This document shows positions 9,314-19,354 of a stretch of 64,000 bases of DNA, piece by piece; within the stretch, counting starts at the first letter, position 1, and each line of letters starts with the position of its first letter. Under the pieces are notes generated by a model. It was not told the origin of the DNA and made no database searches. It worked only from the letters and a program-made list of their open reading frames with translations. Origin of the DNA: Merluccius polli. Lineage: Eukaryota > Chordata > Actinopteri > Gadiformes > Merlucciidae. The position numbers were made by a program, and so were the translations under genes. The stretch spans positions 43,501 through 107,500 of the forward strand of contig JAOPHQ010002303.1 in the NCBI GenBank assembly GCA_030340625.1. The letters run 5' to 3'.

Positions 9314-12300
9314 ATGGCAGTCCTAGCAAACAGTCCATCACAACGTGAGCTAATTAACTGGTGCAAAGGAGAATCAGTAGATTTAAAGCATGCCTTCCTG
9401 TTACATGGAGTGCCTGAAGGTGTTTCAAGAGAAGACATTGAAGAAACAGCAGGGACCATCAAAGCTTGGGGAAGAGTTAGAGTTAGGGGCAAAATGTTTC
9501 ACCATCAACAGCAATCTCTGATGGTGTTATGTGAGTGTCGTGAAGAGATCGACCCCTCTAAAATCCCACCTGAGATAATGCCTATAAGTGGAGGAAGTAG
9601 TTGGAAAACTGTCTGCTACACAGAGCCTCAGCTTGATAACTTTGAAGAGAAGCTACTTACCTTTTTGCAGAGTGAAGGGAGAACCTTGGAGGACATCCAA
9701 GGTCTACGTTCCCCCACCAAAGAAAGTAACAGCAACCCTGAAGACATCATCCGTGCAGTCGGTGATGTTATGAGCAGAACAAACAAACAACCTGACAGTC
9801 ACCCATACAGACGTCTGCGGACATTCTCCGGGATCAGTCCCACTCCCACTGGAGAAGAGACTTTAGACAACTGGTTGGAGCAAGCAACACTCTTAGTAGA
9901 GGAAGGTGAGTGCTCAGACAAAGAGAAACGACGTCGGATACTGGAAAGTCTCAAAGGGCCCGCCTTTGAGATCATTCAAGCTGTGCGCCTGACTCAACCT
10001 GATGCTAGCCCACGTGAGTACATAGAGGCTATAGAGAGCATTTTTGGTACAGTAGAGTCCTCAGAAGAACTATATCTGTCGTTCAGAGCCCTCCACCAAC
10101 AGCCTGGTGAGCGTCTGTCTGAGTTCCTACGAAGAGTAGAGAGATCTCTTGTCAAAGTAGTACAAGGAGGTGGCTTACCTGTTAGCGCTGCCAACAGCAC
10201 TCGTTTAGAGCAGCTTCTTAGAGGGTCCACCTCTGAACTCATGTTGCTACAGTTGAAAATTAGGGAGCGGAGTAGTAATCCCCCTACATTCTTGAACCTG
10301 TTAAGAGAAGTGATGGAAGAGGAAGGTCGCCAGTCAGCCAGACAAAGCCAAGTGTCACACCTGCGTCCTCAGCGTGTACGCACCGTCCAAGCTGAAAAAG
10401 AGAAAGAACCTGAATCAGTCTCTAGGAGTGAACTGCAAGCTAGGATTCAAGAATTGAGAGCGCAGTTAGAGCAGAGAACAAACCCACAACCTCAGCCACC
10501 ATCTGATGAGTCCTTTAACGGTCTTACAGAGAAACAAAAACAGAGAAATGAGTCACAGAGTGAACTGCAATCACTAAGGAAACAAGTGAAAGCACTAGAA
10601 AGTAAAATGAGTGTAATGGCAGTGAAATACACATCAGAACAAACACCCCAGCCACACCGATACAAAGCAGCTACGGGTTACAAGCCCGCTCATTCCAGAG
10701 TCTCCTCTCCCCGACAAGACAATGATGAGTTTTTCTGTTATCGGTGTGGGGAAAATGGCCACATAGCCACCAGATGTACTGCCCCTGAGAATCTTCAGAA
10801 AGTCATTAGAAAGCTCATACGCTTGGCACGTGTTTCCCCTCTTTCCCACAAAGAGAACCCGCAGCCTGCAGCTGAAGAACACTGTGTAGCTAGAACCAAT
10901 AAGGTGGAAGTCCCAGAGAACAACACTGACTCACCTGAAGGTCTTGTAGGTCCATCATTTATTCACACCATCAAAGTTAATGATGTAGTCTGCGATGCTC
11001 TCATCGACAGTGGGTCTAATGTGACTATCATCTTTGAAAGCTGGTATAACAAACACTTACTTGATGTCCCAATAAAACCCCTCTCTGGCCTTGGACTCTG
11101 GGGCCTTGCTGACACTGAGTATCCTTACAAAGGATATGTTGTTGTTGAGATGGAGTTTTCAGAAGAGATCACTGGTGTGACGGGACGAGTAGAAGTGCTT
11201 GCCTTGGTTTGTCCTGAGCCAAGAAACCAACAACAAACCCCTGTGCTGGTTGGAACCAACACATCTCTGTTCCGCCGCCTATGGGAACTGGCGAAGACAA
11301 AAGGTGACGAGAACACTGTGTACTCCATGAGAATTCAGTCTGTTTATGCCCCTGTTAAAGCACAAGAGCAGTCAACAAAAAATGAAGTCTTGGGACAGAT
11401 AAAGTGGAAAGGACCCGGTTCACTCTCCATTGCTCCAGGTGCAAAGTACTATGCAACGTGCAAAGTGGAAAGACAGAGTGCCTCGTCCAAAGATCTTGTA
11501 CTGATTGATGCACCCACTGACCAGTTGCTCCCCACCGGTTTGCTGGTACAGCCTGGTGTGCTCTCAGACGCCGACATAGACAACAACAGTTTCACTGTCC
11601 TCATTCAGAATGAGTCCAAAAAGACAACTTCAATCCCAGTTGGGACCGTTGTTGCTGAGATGTATGCTGTGGACACAGTTACCCCAGTCAGGCCTTCCGA
11701 CCTCACAGCTGAAACCATAGACCCAAGTCTCTTTAACTTCGGAGACTCTCCCATTCCCAAAGAGTGGAAGAGTCAGCTTCAGCTGAAGTTAGCTGAGAGG
11801 CGGAATGTTTTCTCACTGCATGAGTGGGAGGTTGGTCGTGCAAAGGGTGTTGAACACCACATACGCCTGAATGACCCCAGACCCTTCAGGGAAAGGTCAA
11901 GGAGACTAGCCCCTGCAGACATAGACGATGTGCGGCGGCACATACAACAACTGCTGGCAGCTGGAATTATCACAGAGTCCCGTAGCCCATACGCCTCACC
12001 GATCGTTGTAGTTCGCAAAAAGAACGGGAGTATAAGAATCTGTATCGACTACAGAACACTGAACAACCGCACCACACCAGACCAGTACACAATGCCACGC
12101 ATTGACGACGCCTTGGATTCTCTATCCGGCAGCCAATGGTTCTCAGTCCTAGATCTGCGCAGTGGCTATTACCAGATAGAGATGGCTCCGGAGGACAAAG
12201 AGAAGACAGCGTTCATTTGCCCTCTTGGTTTCTATCAATTTGAGCGCATGCCACAAGGAATCACAGGAGCGCCGGCAACGTTTCAGCGCTTAATGGAAAA

Positions 12301-15300
12301 AGCTGTTGGTGATATGCATCTTCTGGAAGCTCTTGTGTACTTGGATGATATCATCATTTTCGGCAAGACACTTGAAGAGCATGAGCAACGTCTTTTCAAG
12401 GTACTGGATCGACTAGAGGAGGTCGGATTGAAGGTTTCTATTGACAAATGTCAATTCTGCCAGCCTGAGGTTAAGTATGTGGGTCACATCGTTTCTGCTA
12501 ATGGAATAGCTACTGATCCAGACAAAGTGGAAGTAGTCAAGCATTGGAAAGAGCCCACTCACCTGAAACCTCTGAAGTCTTTCCTCGGATTTTGCAGTTA
12601 CTATCGAAGGTTCATTGCAAATTACTCTGCCATTGTCCGTCCTCTTTCTGAGCTAACCAAGGGTTATGCCCCCACTTGGAAAGACCCCAATTTCAAAAAG
12701 AGTGTCGACCCAAGCAAAGTCTATTTCAAGCCATCAGAGCTTTTCGGAGAACGGTGGACTCAGGCCTGCCAGGCCGCTTTTGAGCGTATCCGTGACTGTT
12801 TGATCAATGCCCCAGTGTTAGCATTCGCTGACCCCACTAAGACGTACATCTTACATGTGGACGCCAGTATGAATGGCCTAGGCGCTGTCCTGAACCAGGA
12901 ATATCCTGAGGGCCTCAGACCAGTAGCTTTCGCCAGTCGGAAGCTTAAAGACTCAGAGCACAACTATCCAGTCCATCAATTGGAATTTCTGGCATTAAAA
13001 TGGGCTGTCGTGGACAAGTTTCACGATTACTTGTATGGAGCTAAGTTTACTGTCAGAACTGACAACAACCCATTAACATATGTGTTGACCTCTGCCAAAC
13101 TCAGTGCAGTCGGACATCGTTGGCTCGCTGCCCTTGCCACCTACGAGTTCACCATCCAATATCGACCTGGGAGGCAAAATATCGATGCTGACTTGTTGTC
13201 TCGACAATACTCTCCAGAGGAGGCTAAAGAGTGGACTAGTGTCCCACCTGCTGGCATCAAAGCCCTCTGCAAACGAGCCTGCATCAGTGGAGAGGCTGAT
13301 GTGCCCGACAGATTGGTGGACCAGTTGGGAGCTCCTGCTGCAGCTGTACCAGAAGCTTATGTGTTCCCAGTGAACCTTAGCATGAACGTGCTGGATCAGC
13401 TAAGTCTGAAAGATATCCAGGCAGCACAAGACATGGACCCAACAATTGGGCCATTAAAGAAGGCACTGGAAATGAATAAAGGGCTGACACGCTCAAAAAA
13501 TGATTCACCTGAGATTGTGTTGCTCTTACGCGAAAGCCGAAAGTTGGAATTACAGGATGGATTACTCTACAGAGTAAAAGAAAAAACATGCGGAAAACAG
13601 ATCAAACAACTTGTCTTACCAGCCAGATACCGCCCAATGGTGTTAAGGTCTCTACATGATGAGTGCGGACACATGGGAATGGAACGCACTACCGAACTGA
13701 TCAAAGACAGATTTTATTGGCCGCGAATGACAGCTGAGGTCGAGCAGTACATTCGAACCTGTGGTAGATGTATCTCCAGGAAGACACTCCCTCAGCATGC
13801 CTCGCCTTTGAATCAAATAACAAGTAATGGCCCTTTAGATTTAGTCTGTATTGATTTTTTGCAGATAGAGCCTGACTCTAGAGGTGTTGCTAATGTGTTG
13901 GTAGTGACAGACCATTATACACGTTACGCACAAGCATTTGCTACAAAAGATCAAAAGGCTATCACCGTTGCAAGAGTATTGTGGGAGAAGTATTTTGTGC
14001 ACTACGGCCTACCTGCACGGATACACTCGGATCAAGGACGAGATTTTGAAAGTCGCCTGATCAAAGAACTCTTGTCCATGCTTGGGGTTCGGAAGTCAAG
14101 AACATCCCCCTATCACCCACAAGGGGACGCACAACCAGAAAGGTTCAATAGAACACTTTTAGCAATGCTTGGTACCCTGGACACTGTAAAGAAACAAAGT
14201 TGGAGTCAACATATCACCCACCTGGTACATGCATACAATTGCACCAAGAATGATTCCACAGGATACTCCCCTTATCATCTCATGTTTGGAAGGGAGGCAA
14301 GGTTACCCATTGACATCTGTTTTGGGATCTCGCCAAATGGTGAAAGTGAAACCTCTTACCAACAGTACGTCGCCAGGATGAGGAAAGAGTTACAAAAAGC
14401 CTACCAACTGGCATCTGACGCTGCTACAAAGAGTCATCTGAAAAACAAAGCTCGCTATGACCACCGTGTGAGAGATTCACCTTTGGAGAAAGGTGACAGA
14501 ATTCTCATTCAGAATTTGGGTCTAAAAGGCAAGCATAAACTCCAAGATCGATGGAAATCAACACCATATGTTGTTGTGGAGAAGTTGCCTAATCTGCCTG
14601 TTTACAAGGTCAAACCAGAGCATGGTACAGGTGTGGTAAAAACTCTCCATCGAGACCACCTGTTGCCCATCGGGTACATGGTTAGGTTGTCTAACCAATC
14701 AGATGATACAAACTCTGCTCGGAGACCTGTAACAAGAGCTCAACTTACCCGGAAACATCTATCAACCAAGTCTGATGAAAGTGACACAGAGTCATCAGGC
14801 TCTGAGTTTGAAACTGTCCACCATCCTCCAGATTTTGATGTGGATGGGGTCAGGAAACAATTAGACATGATAAATCAACCTGTGGAGGATGAACAGAGTC
14901 AGAGTTCTGAAGAAAGTGAAAACTCTGAAGAGGATGAACAATTTGAAGAGGAAAACTGTGAAGCTGCAGAAATTCAACAACTTACAGAAACAGAGTATGA
15001 GGAACAGCCTGAAGGTGCTGCACCTCCTCTGTCACACTCTTATGTCCAAGAGACATATACTGAATCTGCGGAAGATTTGCAAGATTCAGAAGAGGGAGCA
15101 GGCTCACCTCTGTTAAACAGAGCCAGACGTGATAAAGCTGCTAAAAGCGCTAGAAGTGAAAGTGAAAGGTCTTCTACAATCCGGAAATCCCTGAGAAAAC
15201 CAAAGCCATCTATGAGATTCACTTATGAGAAACCTGGTCATCCATCTTGTGAACCAGTTACCATCATGCACCATGGCATGGTCATCCAACTCAAGTTAAA

Positions 15301-15448
15301 CCCTCCAAACCAAGACAACGAATCAAGGAAAAAGTCCAAAACATCCAAAAGGTACATGGAGGAGGAGAACAAAAAACACTCTTCCAAGTTGAAGAGAGAC
15401 AAAAGGTGTGATGAGGACATCTACACGTTCAGAAGAGGGAGGGTGTAG
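9314..15448 (+). CDS. gag-pol: Gag-pol polyprotein of a Gypsy element with a PNMA-type gag
   Basis: One frame of 2044 codons, no gag/pol shift. Residues 1-125 (ELINWCKGESVDLKHAFLLH onward) resemble the N-terminal domain of vertebrate PNMA proteins, and residues 160-380 their capsid-like domain. A coiled region follows at about 390-450. The CCHC knuckle is C475, C478, H483, C488. Protease has DSG at 565-567; reverse transcriptase has YLDD at 1009-1012; RNase H has D1183. Integrase has H1448, H1453, C1483, C1486 and catalytic D1514, D1573, E1609 with the classic 35-residue gap. After the integrase C-terminal domain comes a 240-residue acidic, serine-rich tail ending RRGRV; no chromodomain is evident. 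The start is the first ATG after the primer site. All catalytic residues are intact, so the protein is probably functional. Confidence 0.95.
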   Translation: MAVLANSPSQRELINWCKGESVDLKHAFLLHGVPEGVSREDIEETAGTIKAWGRVRVRGKMFHHQQQSLMVLCECREEIDPSKIPPEIMPISGGSSWKTVCYTEPQLDNFEEKLLTFLQSEGRTLEDIQGLRSPTKESNSNPEDIIRAVGDVMSRTNKQPDSHPYRRLRTFSGISPTPTGEETLDNWLEQATLLVEEGECSDKEKRRRILESLKGPAFEIIQAVRLTQPDASPREYIEAIESIFGTVESSEELYLSFRALHQQPGERLSEFLRRVERSLVKVVQGGGLPVSAANSTRLEQLLRGSTSELMLLQLKIRERSSNPPTFLNLLREVMEEEGRQSARQSQVSHLRPQRVRTVQAEKEKEPESVSRSELQARIQELRAQLEQRTNPQPQPPSDESFNGLTEKQKQRNESQSELQSLRKQVKALESKMSVMAVKYTSEQTPQPHRYKAATGYKPAHSRVSSPRQDNDEFFCYRCGENGHIATRCTAPENLQKVIRKLIRLARVSPLSHKENPQPAAEEHCVARTNKVEVPENNTDSPEGLVGPSFIHTIKVNDVVCDALIDSGSNVTIIFESWYNKHLLDVPIKPLSGLGLWGLADTEYPYKGYVVVEMEFSEEITGVTGRVEVLALVCPEPRNQQQTPVLVGTNTSLFRRLWELAKTKGDENTVYSMRIQSVYAPVKAQEQSTKNEVLGQIKWKGPGSLSIAPGAKYYATCKVERQSASSKDLVLIDAPTDQLLPTGLLVQPGVLSDADIDNNSFTVLIQNESKKTTSIPVGTVVAEMYAVDTVTPVRPSDLTAETIDPSLFNFGDSPIPKEWKSQLQLKLAERRNVFSLHEWEVGRAKGVEHHIRLNDPRPFRERSRRLAPADIDDVRRHIQQLLAAGIITESRSPYASPIVVVRKKNGSIRICIDYRTLNNRTTPDQYTMPRIDDALDSLSGSQWFSVLDLRSGYYQIEMAPEDKEKTAFICPLGFYQFERMPQGITGAPATFQRLMEKAVGDMHLLEALVYLDDIIIFGKTLEEHEQRLFKVLDRLEEVGLKVSIDKCQFCQPEVKYVGHIVSANGIATDPDKVEVVKHWKEPTHLKPLKSFLGFCSYYRRFIANYSAIVRPLSELTKGYAPTWKDPNFKKSVDPSKVYFKPSELFGERWTQACQAAFERIRDCLINAPVLAFADPTKTYILHVDASMNGLGAVLNQEYPEGLRPVAFASRKLKDSEHNYPVHQLEFLALKWAVVDKFHDYLYGAKFTVRTDNNPLTYVLTSAKLSAVGHRWLAALATYEFTIQYRPGRQNIDADLLSRQYSPEEAKEWTSVPPAGIKALCKRACISGEADVPDRLVDQLGAPAAAVPEAYVFPVNLSMNVLDQLSLKDIQAAQDMDPTIGPLKKALEMNKGLTRSKNDSPEIVLLLRESRKLELQDGLLYRVKEKTCGKQIKQLVLPARYRPMVLRSLHDECGHMGMERTTELIKDRFYWPRMTAEVEQYIRTCGRCISRKTLPQHASPLNQITSNGPLDLVCIDFLQIEPDSRGVANVLVVTDHYTRYAQAFATKDQKAITVARVLWEKYFVHYGLPARIHSDQGRDFESRLIKELLSMLGVRKSRTSPYHPQGDAQPERFNRTLLAMLGTLDTVKKQSWSQHITHLVHAYNCTKNDSTGYSPYHLMFGREARLPIDICFGISPNGESETSYQQYVARMRKELQKAYQLASDAATKSHLKNKARYDHRVRDSPLEKGDRILIQNLGLKGKHKLQDRWKSTPYVVVEKLPNLPVYKVKPEHGTGVVKTLHRDHLLPIGYMVRLSNQSDDTNSARRPVTRAQLTRKHLSTKSDESDTESSGSEFETVHHPPDFDVDGVRKQLDMINQPVEDEQSQSSEESENSEEDEQFEEENCEAAEIQQLTETEYEEQPEGAAPPLSHSYVQETYTESAEDLQDSEEGAGSPLLNRARRDKAAKSARSESERSSTIRKSLRKPKPSMRFTYEKPGHPSCEPVTIMHHGMVIQLKLNPPNQDNESRKKSKTSKRYMEEENKKHSSKLKRDKRCDEDIYTFRRGRV

Positions 15449-15525
15449 CTCTGTACAAAAATCTTCCAAGTTAAAGAGAGACAAAAGGTGTGATGAGGAC
15501 ATCTACACATTCAGAAGAGGGAGGG
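15412..15525 (+). repeat. Polypurine tract with an 82-bp tandem duplication
   Basis: The tract AGAAGAGGGAGGG lies directly before the 3' LTR (15513-15525). A near-identical segment about 80 bases upstream carries the end of the gag-pol frame, the same purine tract and a copy of the first LTR bases (TGTAGCTCTGTACAAAAATC), so the purine tract and LTR start occur twice. The gag-pol stop codon TAG lies within the upstream copy of the LTR start. Confidence 0.85.
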
Positions 15526-16907
15526 TGTAGCCCTGTTACAAAAACCATAAGTTACAGAGCATAAAAAATAATTAACAGTATAATAAAATGCTGTGTTAAA
15601 TGTTCATAAATAAATAGAGTTCATAATAATAAAATGGGTTAAAATGTGTGCGAGTTAAAAGCATAAATATAATACGTTTAATAAAACTATTTACAGTTAA
15701 AAGATAAATTAATATAAAGGTCTTTAAGTTATTCAAGTCTGTAAAATATTTGTGAATTCAGGATATAAAAGAGGAAGAAGCCGTGTTTATGTTTAATTTA
15801 ACCTGTTACCTGTCACACGTAAATCATTTAATTTCTGTTTTGTCTTTGGTTGTATTAAGATCTCACAAGCCAATCCGAATAAAGTCTCACCGTGTAACGG
15901 GCGGGACTAGTGCAGCAGGTTAGTGTGGGGAGTAGTGAGCACATGTAGAAAAAGAAACCTGACCTGAGAGCGGGAGCGAGGAGGCATCGTACTGTGGGAA
16001 GCAGTTAAGTTTTATCGTGAGGTCGACTACTCGTGGTCCTGATTTAAACTTCTTTGTGACCTGCAAAAGGTGAATACGATGTGTATGCCTCCATTGTACT
16101 ATATCTAACTGTTATAGTAACGAAGAGTACTGGATGTGTAACGCGGTTAGCGACGTGCTAGTTAGCGGTAGCATTCTGTGCTAAATGTGCCCGCATATCG
16201 TAGTTTTGTATTGTGACTTAAGTTAACGCAAAGCTAATGCTAGCTCGATATGAAATAGTGTTTGATATTGTGGCTCATTGGATAATATGCTTAAAGGAGC
16301 TGGACGTTGGAGAGAGAGGGGTTTTCCAGCAGATGGCCCTGCTGTTTCTGTGTTTTCTTCTTTGTGACTTCGCCACCGCCATTGCCCGCGTGTGTTTTGG
16401 ATTGCCACCGCCATTGCCATTATCATCGTGAGAATATCATCCCCCTATCCCTTTCTGCCCCTACTAATTACCCCCTGGATTTCGTGAGTACATGCACGTG
16501 CTTTTATTTTGAGCTCAACGCTGAGTGAAGCGGCCAGTACAGTTTTTAGGCCCCACCGCACACAAGCATCAACTAACAGGCCTGCAACGGGTTAACCTCA
16601 TTTAAAGTGTGTTGTTAATTTGATTGTGTGTGGTACATTGAGTTTGCATTGTTGTAAATTGGAGAATCCCGTGCATCTGATTTTATTTGTTTCTTTTCCT
16701 AAAATACATTCAACTAGTATTTCATTTTGTGAATAAATACTTGAATGAATACTTTTACCTTTAAAATACAGTTGTGGTGGTCATTTATTAAAATTATCTA
16801 ACTAACATATGAATCAAAGTTGTAGTTTCCTACAACGAGCCCAGGCCCAGTCCTATTGTATTAACCACTCTAGATTTATTATTGAACTACATGGGACAAG
16901 GGTTACA
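15526..16907 (+). repeat. 3' LTR of the PNMA-like Gypsy element
   Basis: 1382 bp, nearly identical to 7793-9174, followed by the ACTA target duplication and then the resumed module sequence ATAATTATCATTC. Confidence 0.95.
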
Positions 16908-16959
16908 ACTATAATTATCATTCATCTTAATACAATTTAAAAACATTAAAATAAATGGG

Positions 16960-16982
16960 GAGAGAGAGAGAGAGAGAGAGAG
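16960..16982. repeat. (GA)n at the module 1/2 joint
   Basis: Short GA run where other joints carry (TG)n(GA)n. The sequence ATTATCTTTGGATCATCGCAG that follows starts every module. Confidence 0.85.
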
Positions 16983-17950
16983 ATTATCTTTGGATCATCG
17001 CAGGTTCGCAGCTTCATATGCGGACATCATCTCATTTCTTCCCGGAACCAACTCTGTCAGAGATAATAAAACATTTATCGTTTTGCTTTCCATGAATGTA
17101 GATTTCCCCCAACAGCTTAGTGGCTTCTCATCCTTTAGCTGAGCAGGCTCTGCCATATCATCATCAAGGCTCATCGCGTGGTAATTTACCGCGACATGAC
17201 GACATTTAAAATACACCCCACGCCAGAATAACATCCTCAGAATTATATTGGCAAACGATGGGAAACACAAACGGAAACCAAGTAGCTCATAACAACTAAA
17301 ATATATAGACTTTTAATTTTTATATTGATTCATTATATTTTTTTAGTTTCTTTCTTTCTCGTTCGGCGCGTGGGGGGTCTCGTCCCAGCTGATCATTGGC
17401 AACGATGTCCAATTTAATTATCATTGTGATATTTTTAAGCACCATTCCTTATAATTTACACTTGTAACGCTAAATAGGCAGATATATTGTAGGCCTAATG
17501 GTTGATTGCGTATAGGCCTACACTTCTAACCAACAGCGCCTACTTTACCCCCACCTGAATCCACTGGAGACACAGTGGCAAACCGCAAATATGAGATTTA
17601 AAAACTGCGTTTTAGACTGAGAGCTCAAGAAAGGTGGCGTCTGCATCGTTACGTTTGTGATATCCTACTTATTGTTTTAGTTATAGCCTACGTCGTTGAA
17701 TAGGCTATGAGCGTTATGATGATGAGTTGTACGCCTATATGAAATACAACGTGGCGATATAAGCCCTCGGGTGCAGTCAAATACCCACTAATAGGATTTG
17801 ATACATGTTAAATGATGGTATGATTTTAGCAAAAGGGACCGAATGGCATAGACTAGGACTACAATGTCCAATATCATACAAGACATTCAAAAACGTTTAA
17901 AACAGAATAAAGATAGGTCATCATGGTTGAATGAGCGGTGTTGTTATGCG

Positions 17951-17951
<1 letters not shown>

Positions 17952-18009
<58 letters not shown>
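17952..18009. repeat. (CA)n microsatellite of module 2
   Basis: About 29 CA units, followed by TGTGGCGTCATAG as in the other modules. Confidence 0.95.
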
Positions 18010-18010
<1 letters not shown>

Positions 18011-18079
18011 TGGCGTCATAGTCCGAGAAGCTTCACCCCCTCTTGGACGCAACCGTCACCATAAACCGCTGCCCAGACG

Positions 18080-18380
18080 GATAGCACATCCACACACACC
18101 GTGGATACACACACACACACACACCGTGGATATCAAGTCCACACAGACTGTGGATATCACGTCCAATAACACCGTGGATATCACGTCCACACACACGCCG
18201 TGGATATCAAGTCCACACACACCGTGGATATCACGTCCAATAACACCGTGGATACACACACACAACACACACCGTGGATATTGAAGTCCACACACACCGT
18301 GGATATCACGTCCAATAACACCGTGGATATCACGTCCACACACACGCCGTGGATATCACGTCCACACACACCTTGGCGTG
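18080..18380. repeat. Minisatellite with CACCGTGGATATCACGTCC units
   Basis: About ten imperfect copies of a 25-30 bp unit (CACACCGTGGATATCACGTC with CACACA or CAATAA joins). Two or three copies exist in module 1 (1250-1300) and a single remnant in modules 4 and 5, so the array expanded locally in module 2. Open frames on both strands come from the repeat. Confidence 0.9.
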
Positions 18381-19354
18381 TGCGTAAAAACAGCGGAAGC
18401 GCTATTATTTTAATAACTGACAAAATAGAATGGCTAATGCTACTACTCATACGGCAAGCTAATAGGCCTACGTAAAATACGATTCTGGGCTCTAACTAAA
18501 ATTACTTCAATAAAATTTAACTAACGCTGTCCCGTTATTGGAAAATAATGTAGGCCTACACCGAAGTAGACCTTCAGTATTCGGACTATATTCGACTTTT
18601 GTTAGGCTATATTTTAAATAAGTGAAAAGATAAACCCAAAAATAGGCTACATATTTATTTAATATATTTTGAAAATTGAAGTTAACTTCATAGAAAATGC
18701 GAACGAATACTTTAAGAATAGGCCTATACTATAGGCTGGGCCTATGGCTAACGTAAGTTCACACGCCAAAATGGTGTCGTCAAACTGACATTTAAATTCG
18801 TTTGGGATAGGCCTGAGCACATTAGGAAGATAAAGATAGACTACAAATATATGTAGCCTATACCCTACAGAATAGAGCCCTTAACACATAGGCCTACATT
18901 TCCCCGTTATCCATTTGACCTCTCGGAAATGAAGCACTATAGAGCGAGTAAAAAAAGAAGGTTAAAGCCTTAAATATTATGCATGAAAAAAGTTGATATA
19001 GGCTATGCCTGTAGGTAGCCTAGGTGATTGTGAATATGTAGTGCCTCCTGTATCCAACCAGTTATTGTATTTGCCATTCTAAAACAAATATACTGATATA
19101 GCCGCTATGTTTACTGACATTTAACAATATTGTACAGGTGCAGCAGAACCTAGGTCTATTTCCAGTGTGATTATGTGACTATCTTATCTTACCTATGTCT
19201 GAGTCTTGGACACACTCGGCCCCACACTGATGTTCGCGCTGCCTCCCGCAGAGCCGCGCTCCCCCACAGGTACACGATGGGCGTGCTCAGACAGTTAAAC
19301 CGCGCCATGCTGGTGAACCAGTTGGTTGCCTCATTGAAGTAATTCATCGCTTTA

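Larger units (their letters stand above)
7793..16907 (+). mobile_element. Complete Ty3/Gypsy LTR retrotransposon with a PNMA-like gag
   Basis: 9115 bp. Two 1382-bp LTRs (TG...CA), a 4-bp target duplication ACTA (7789-7792 and 16908-16911), a tRNA-Thr-type primer site, one continuous gag-pol frame and a polypurine tract. The LTRs are nearly identical; I noticed only two differences (near 7979/15712 and 9151/16884). Young and potentially autonomous. No envelope gene is visible. Confidence 0.95.
16983..19198. other. Array module 2, spacer downstream of receptor copy 2
   Basis: Module sequence with a splice-donor-like site near 17190, here GTAAATTACC instead of GTAAGTGACC. It holds a (CA)n tract at 17952-18009 and a minisatellite at about 18080-18380. 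No coding region is supported. Confidence 0.7.
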
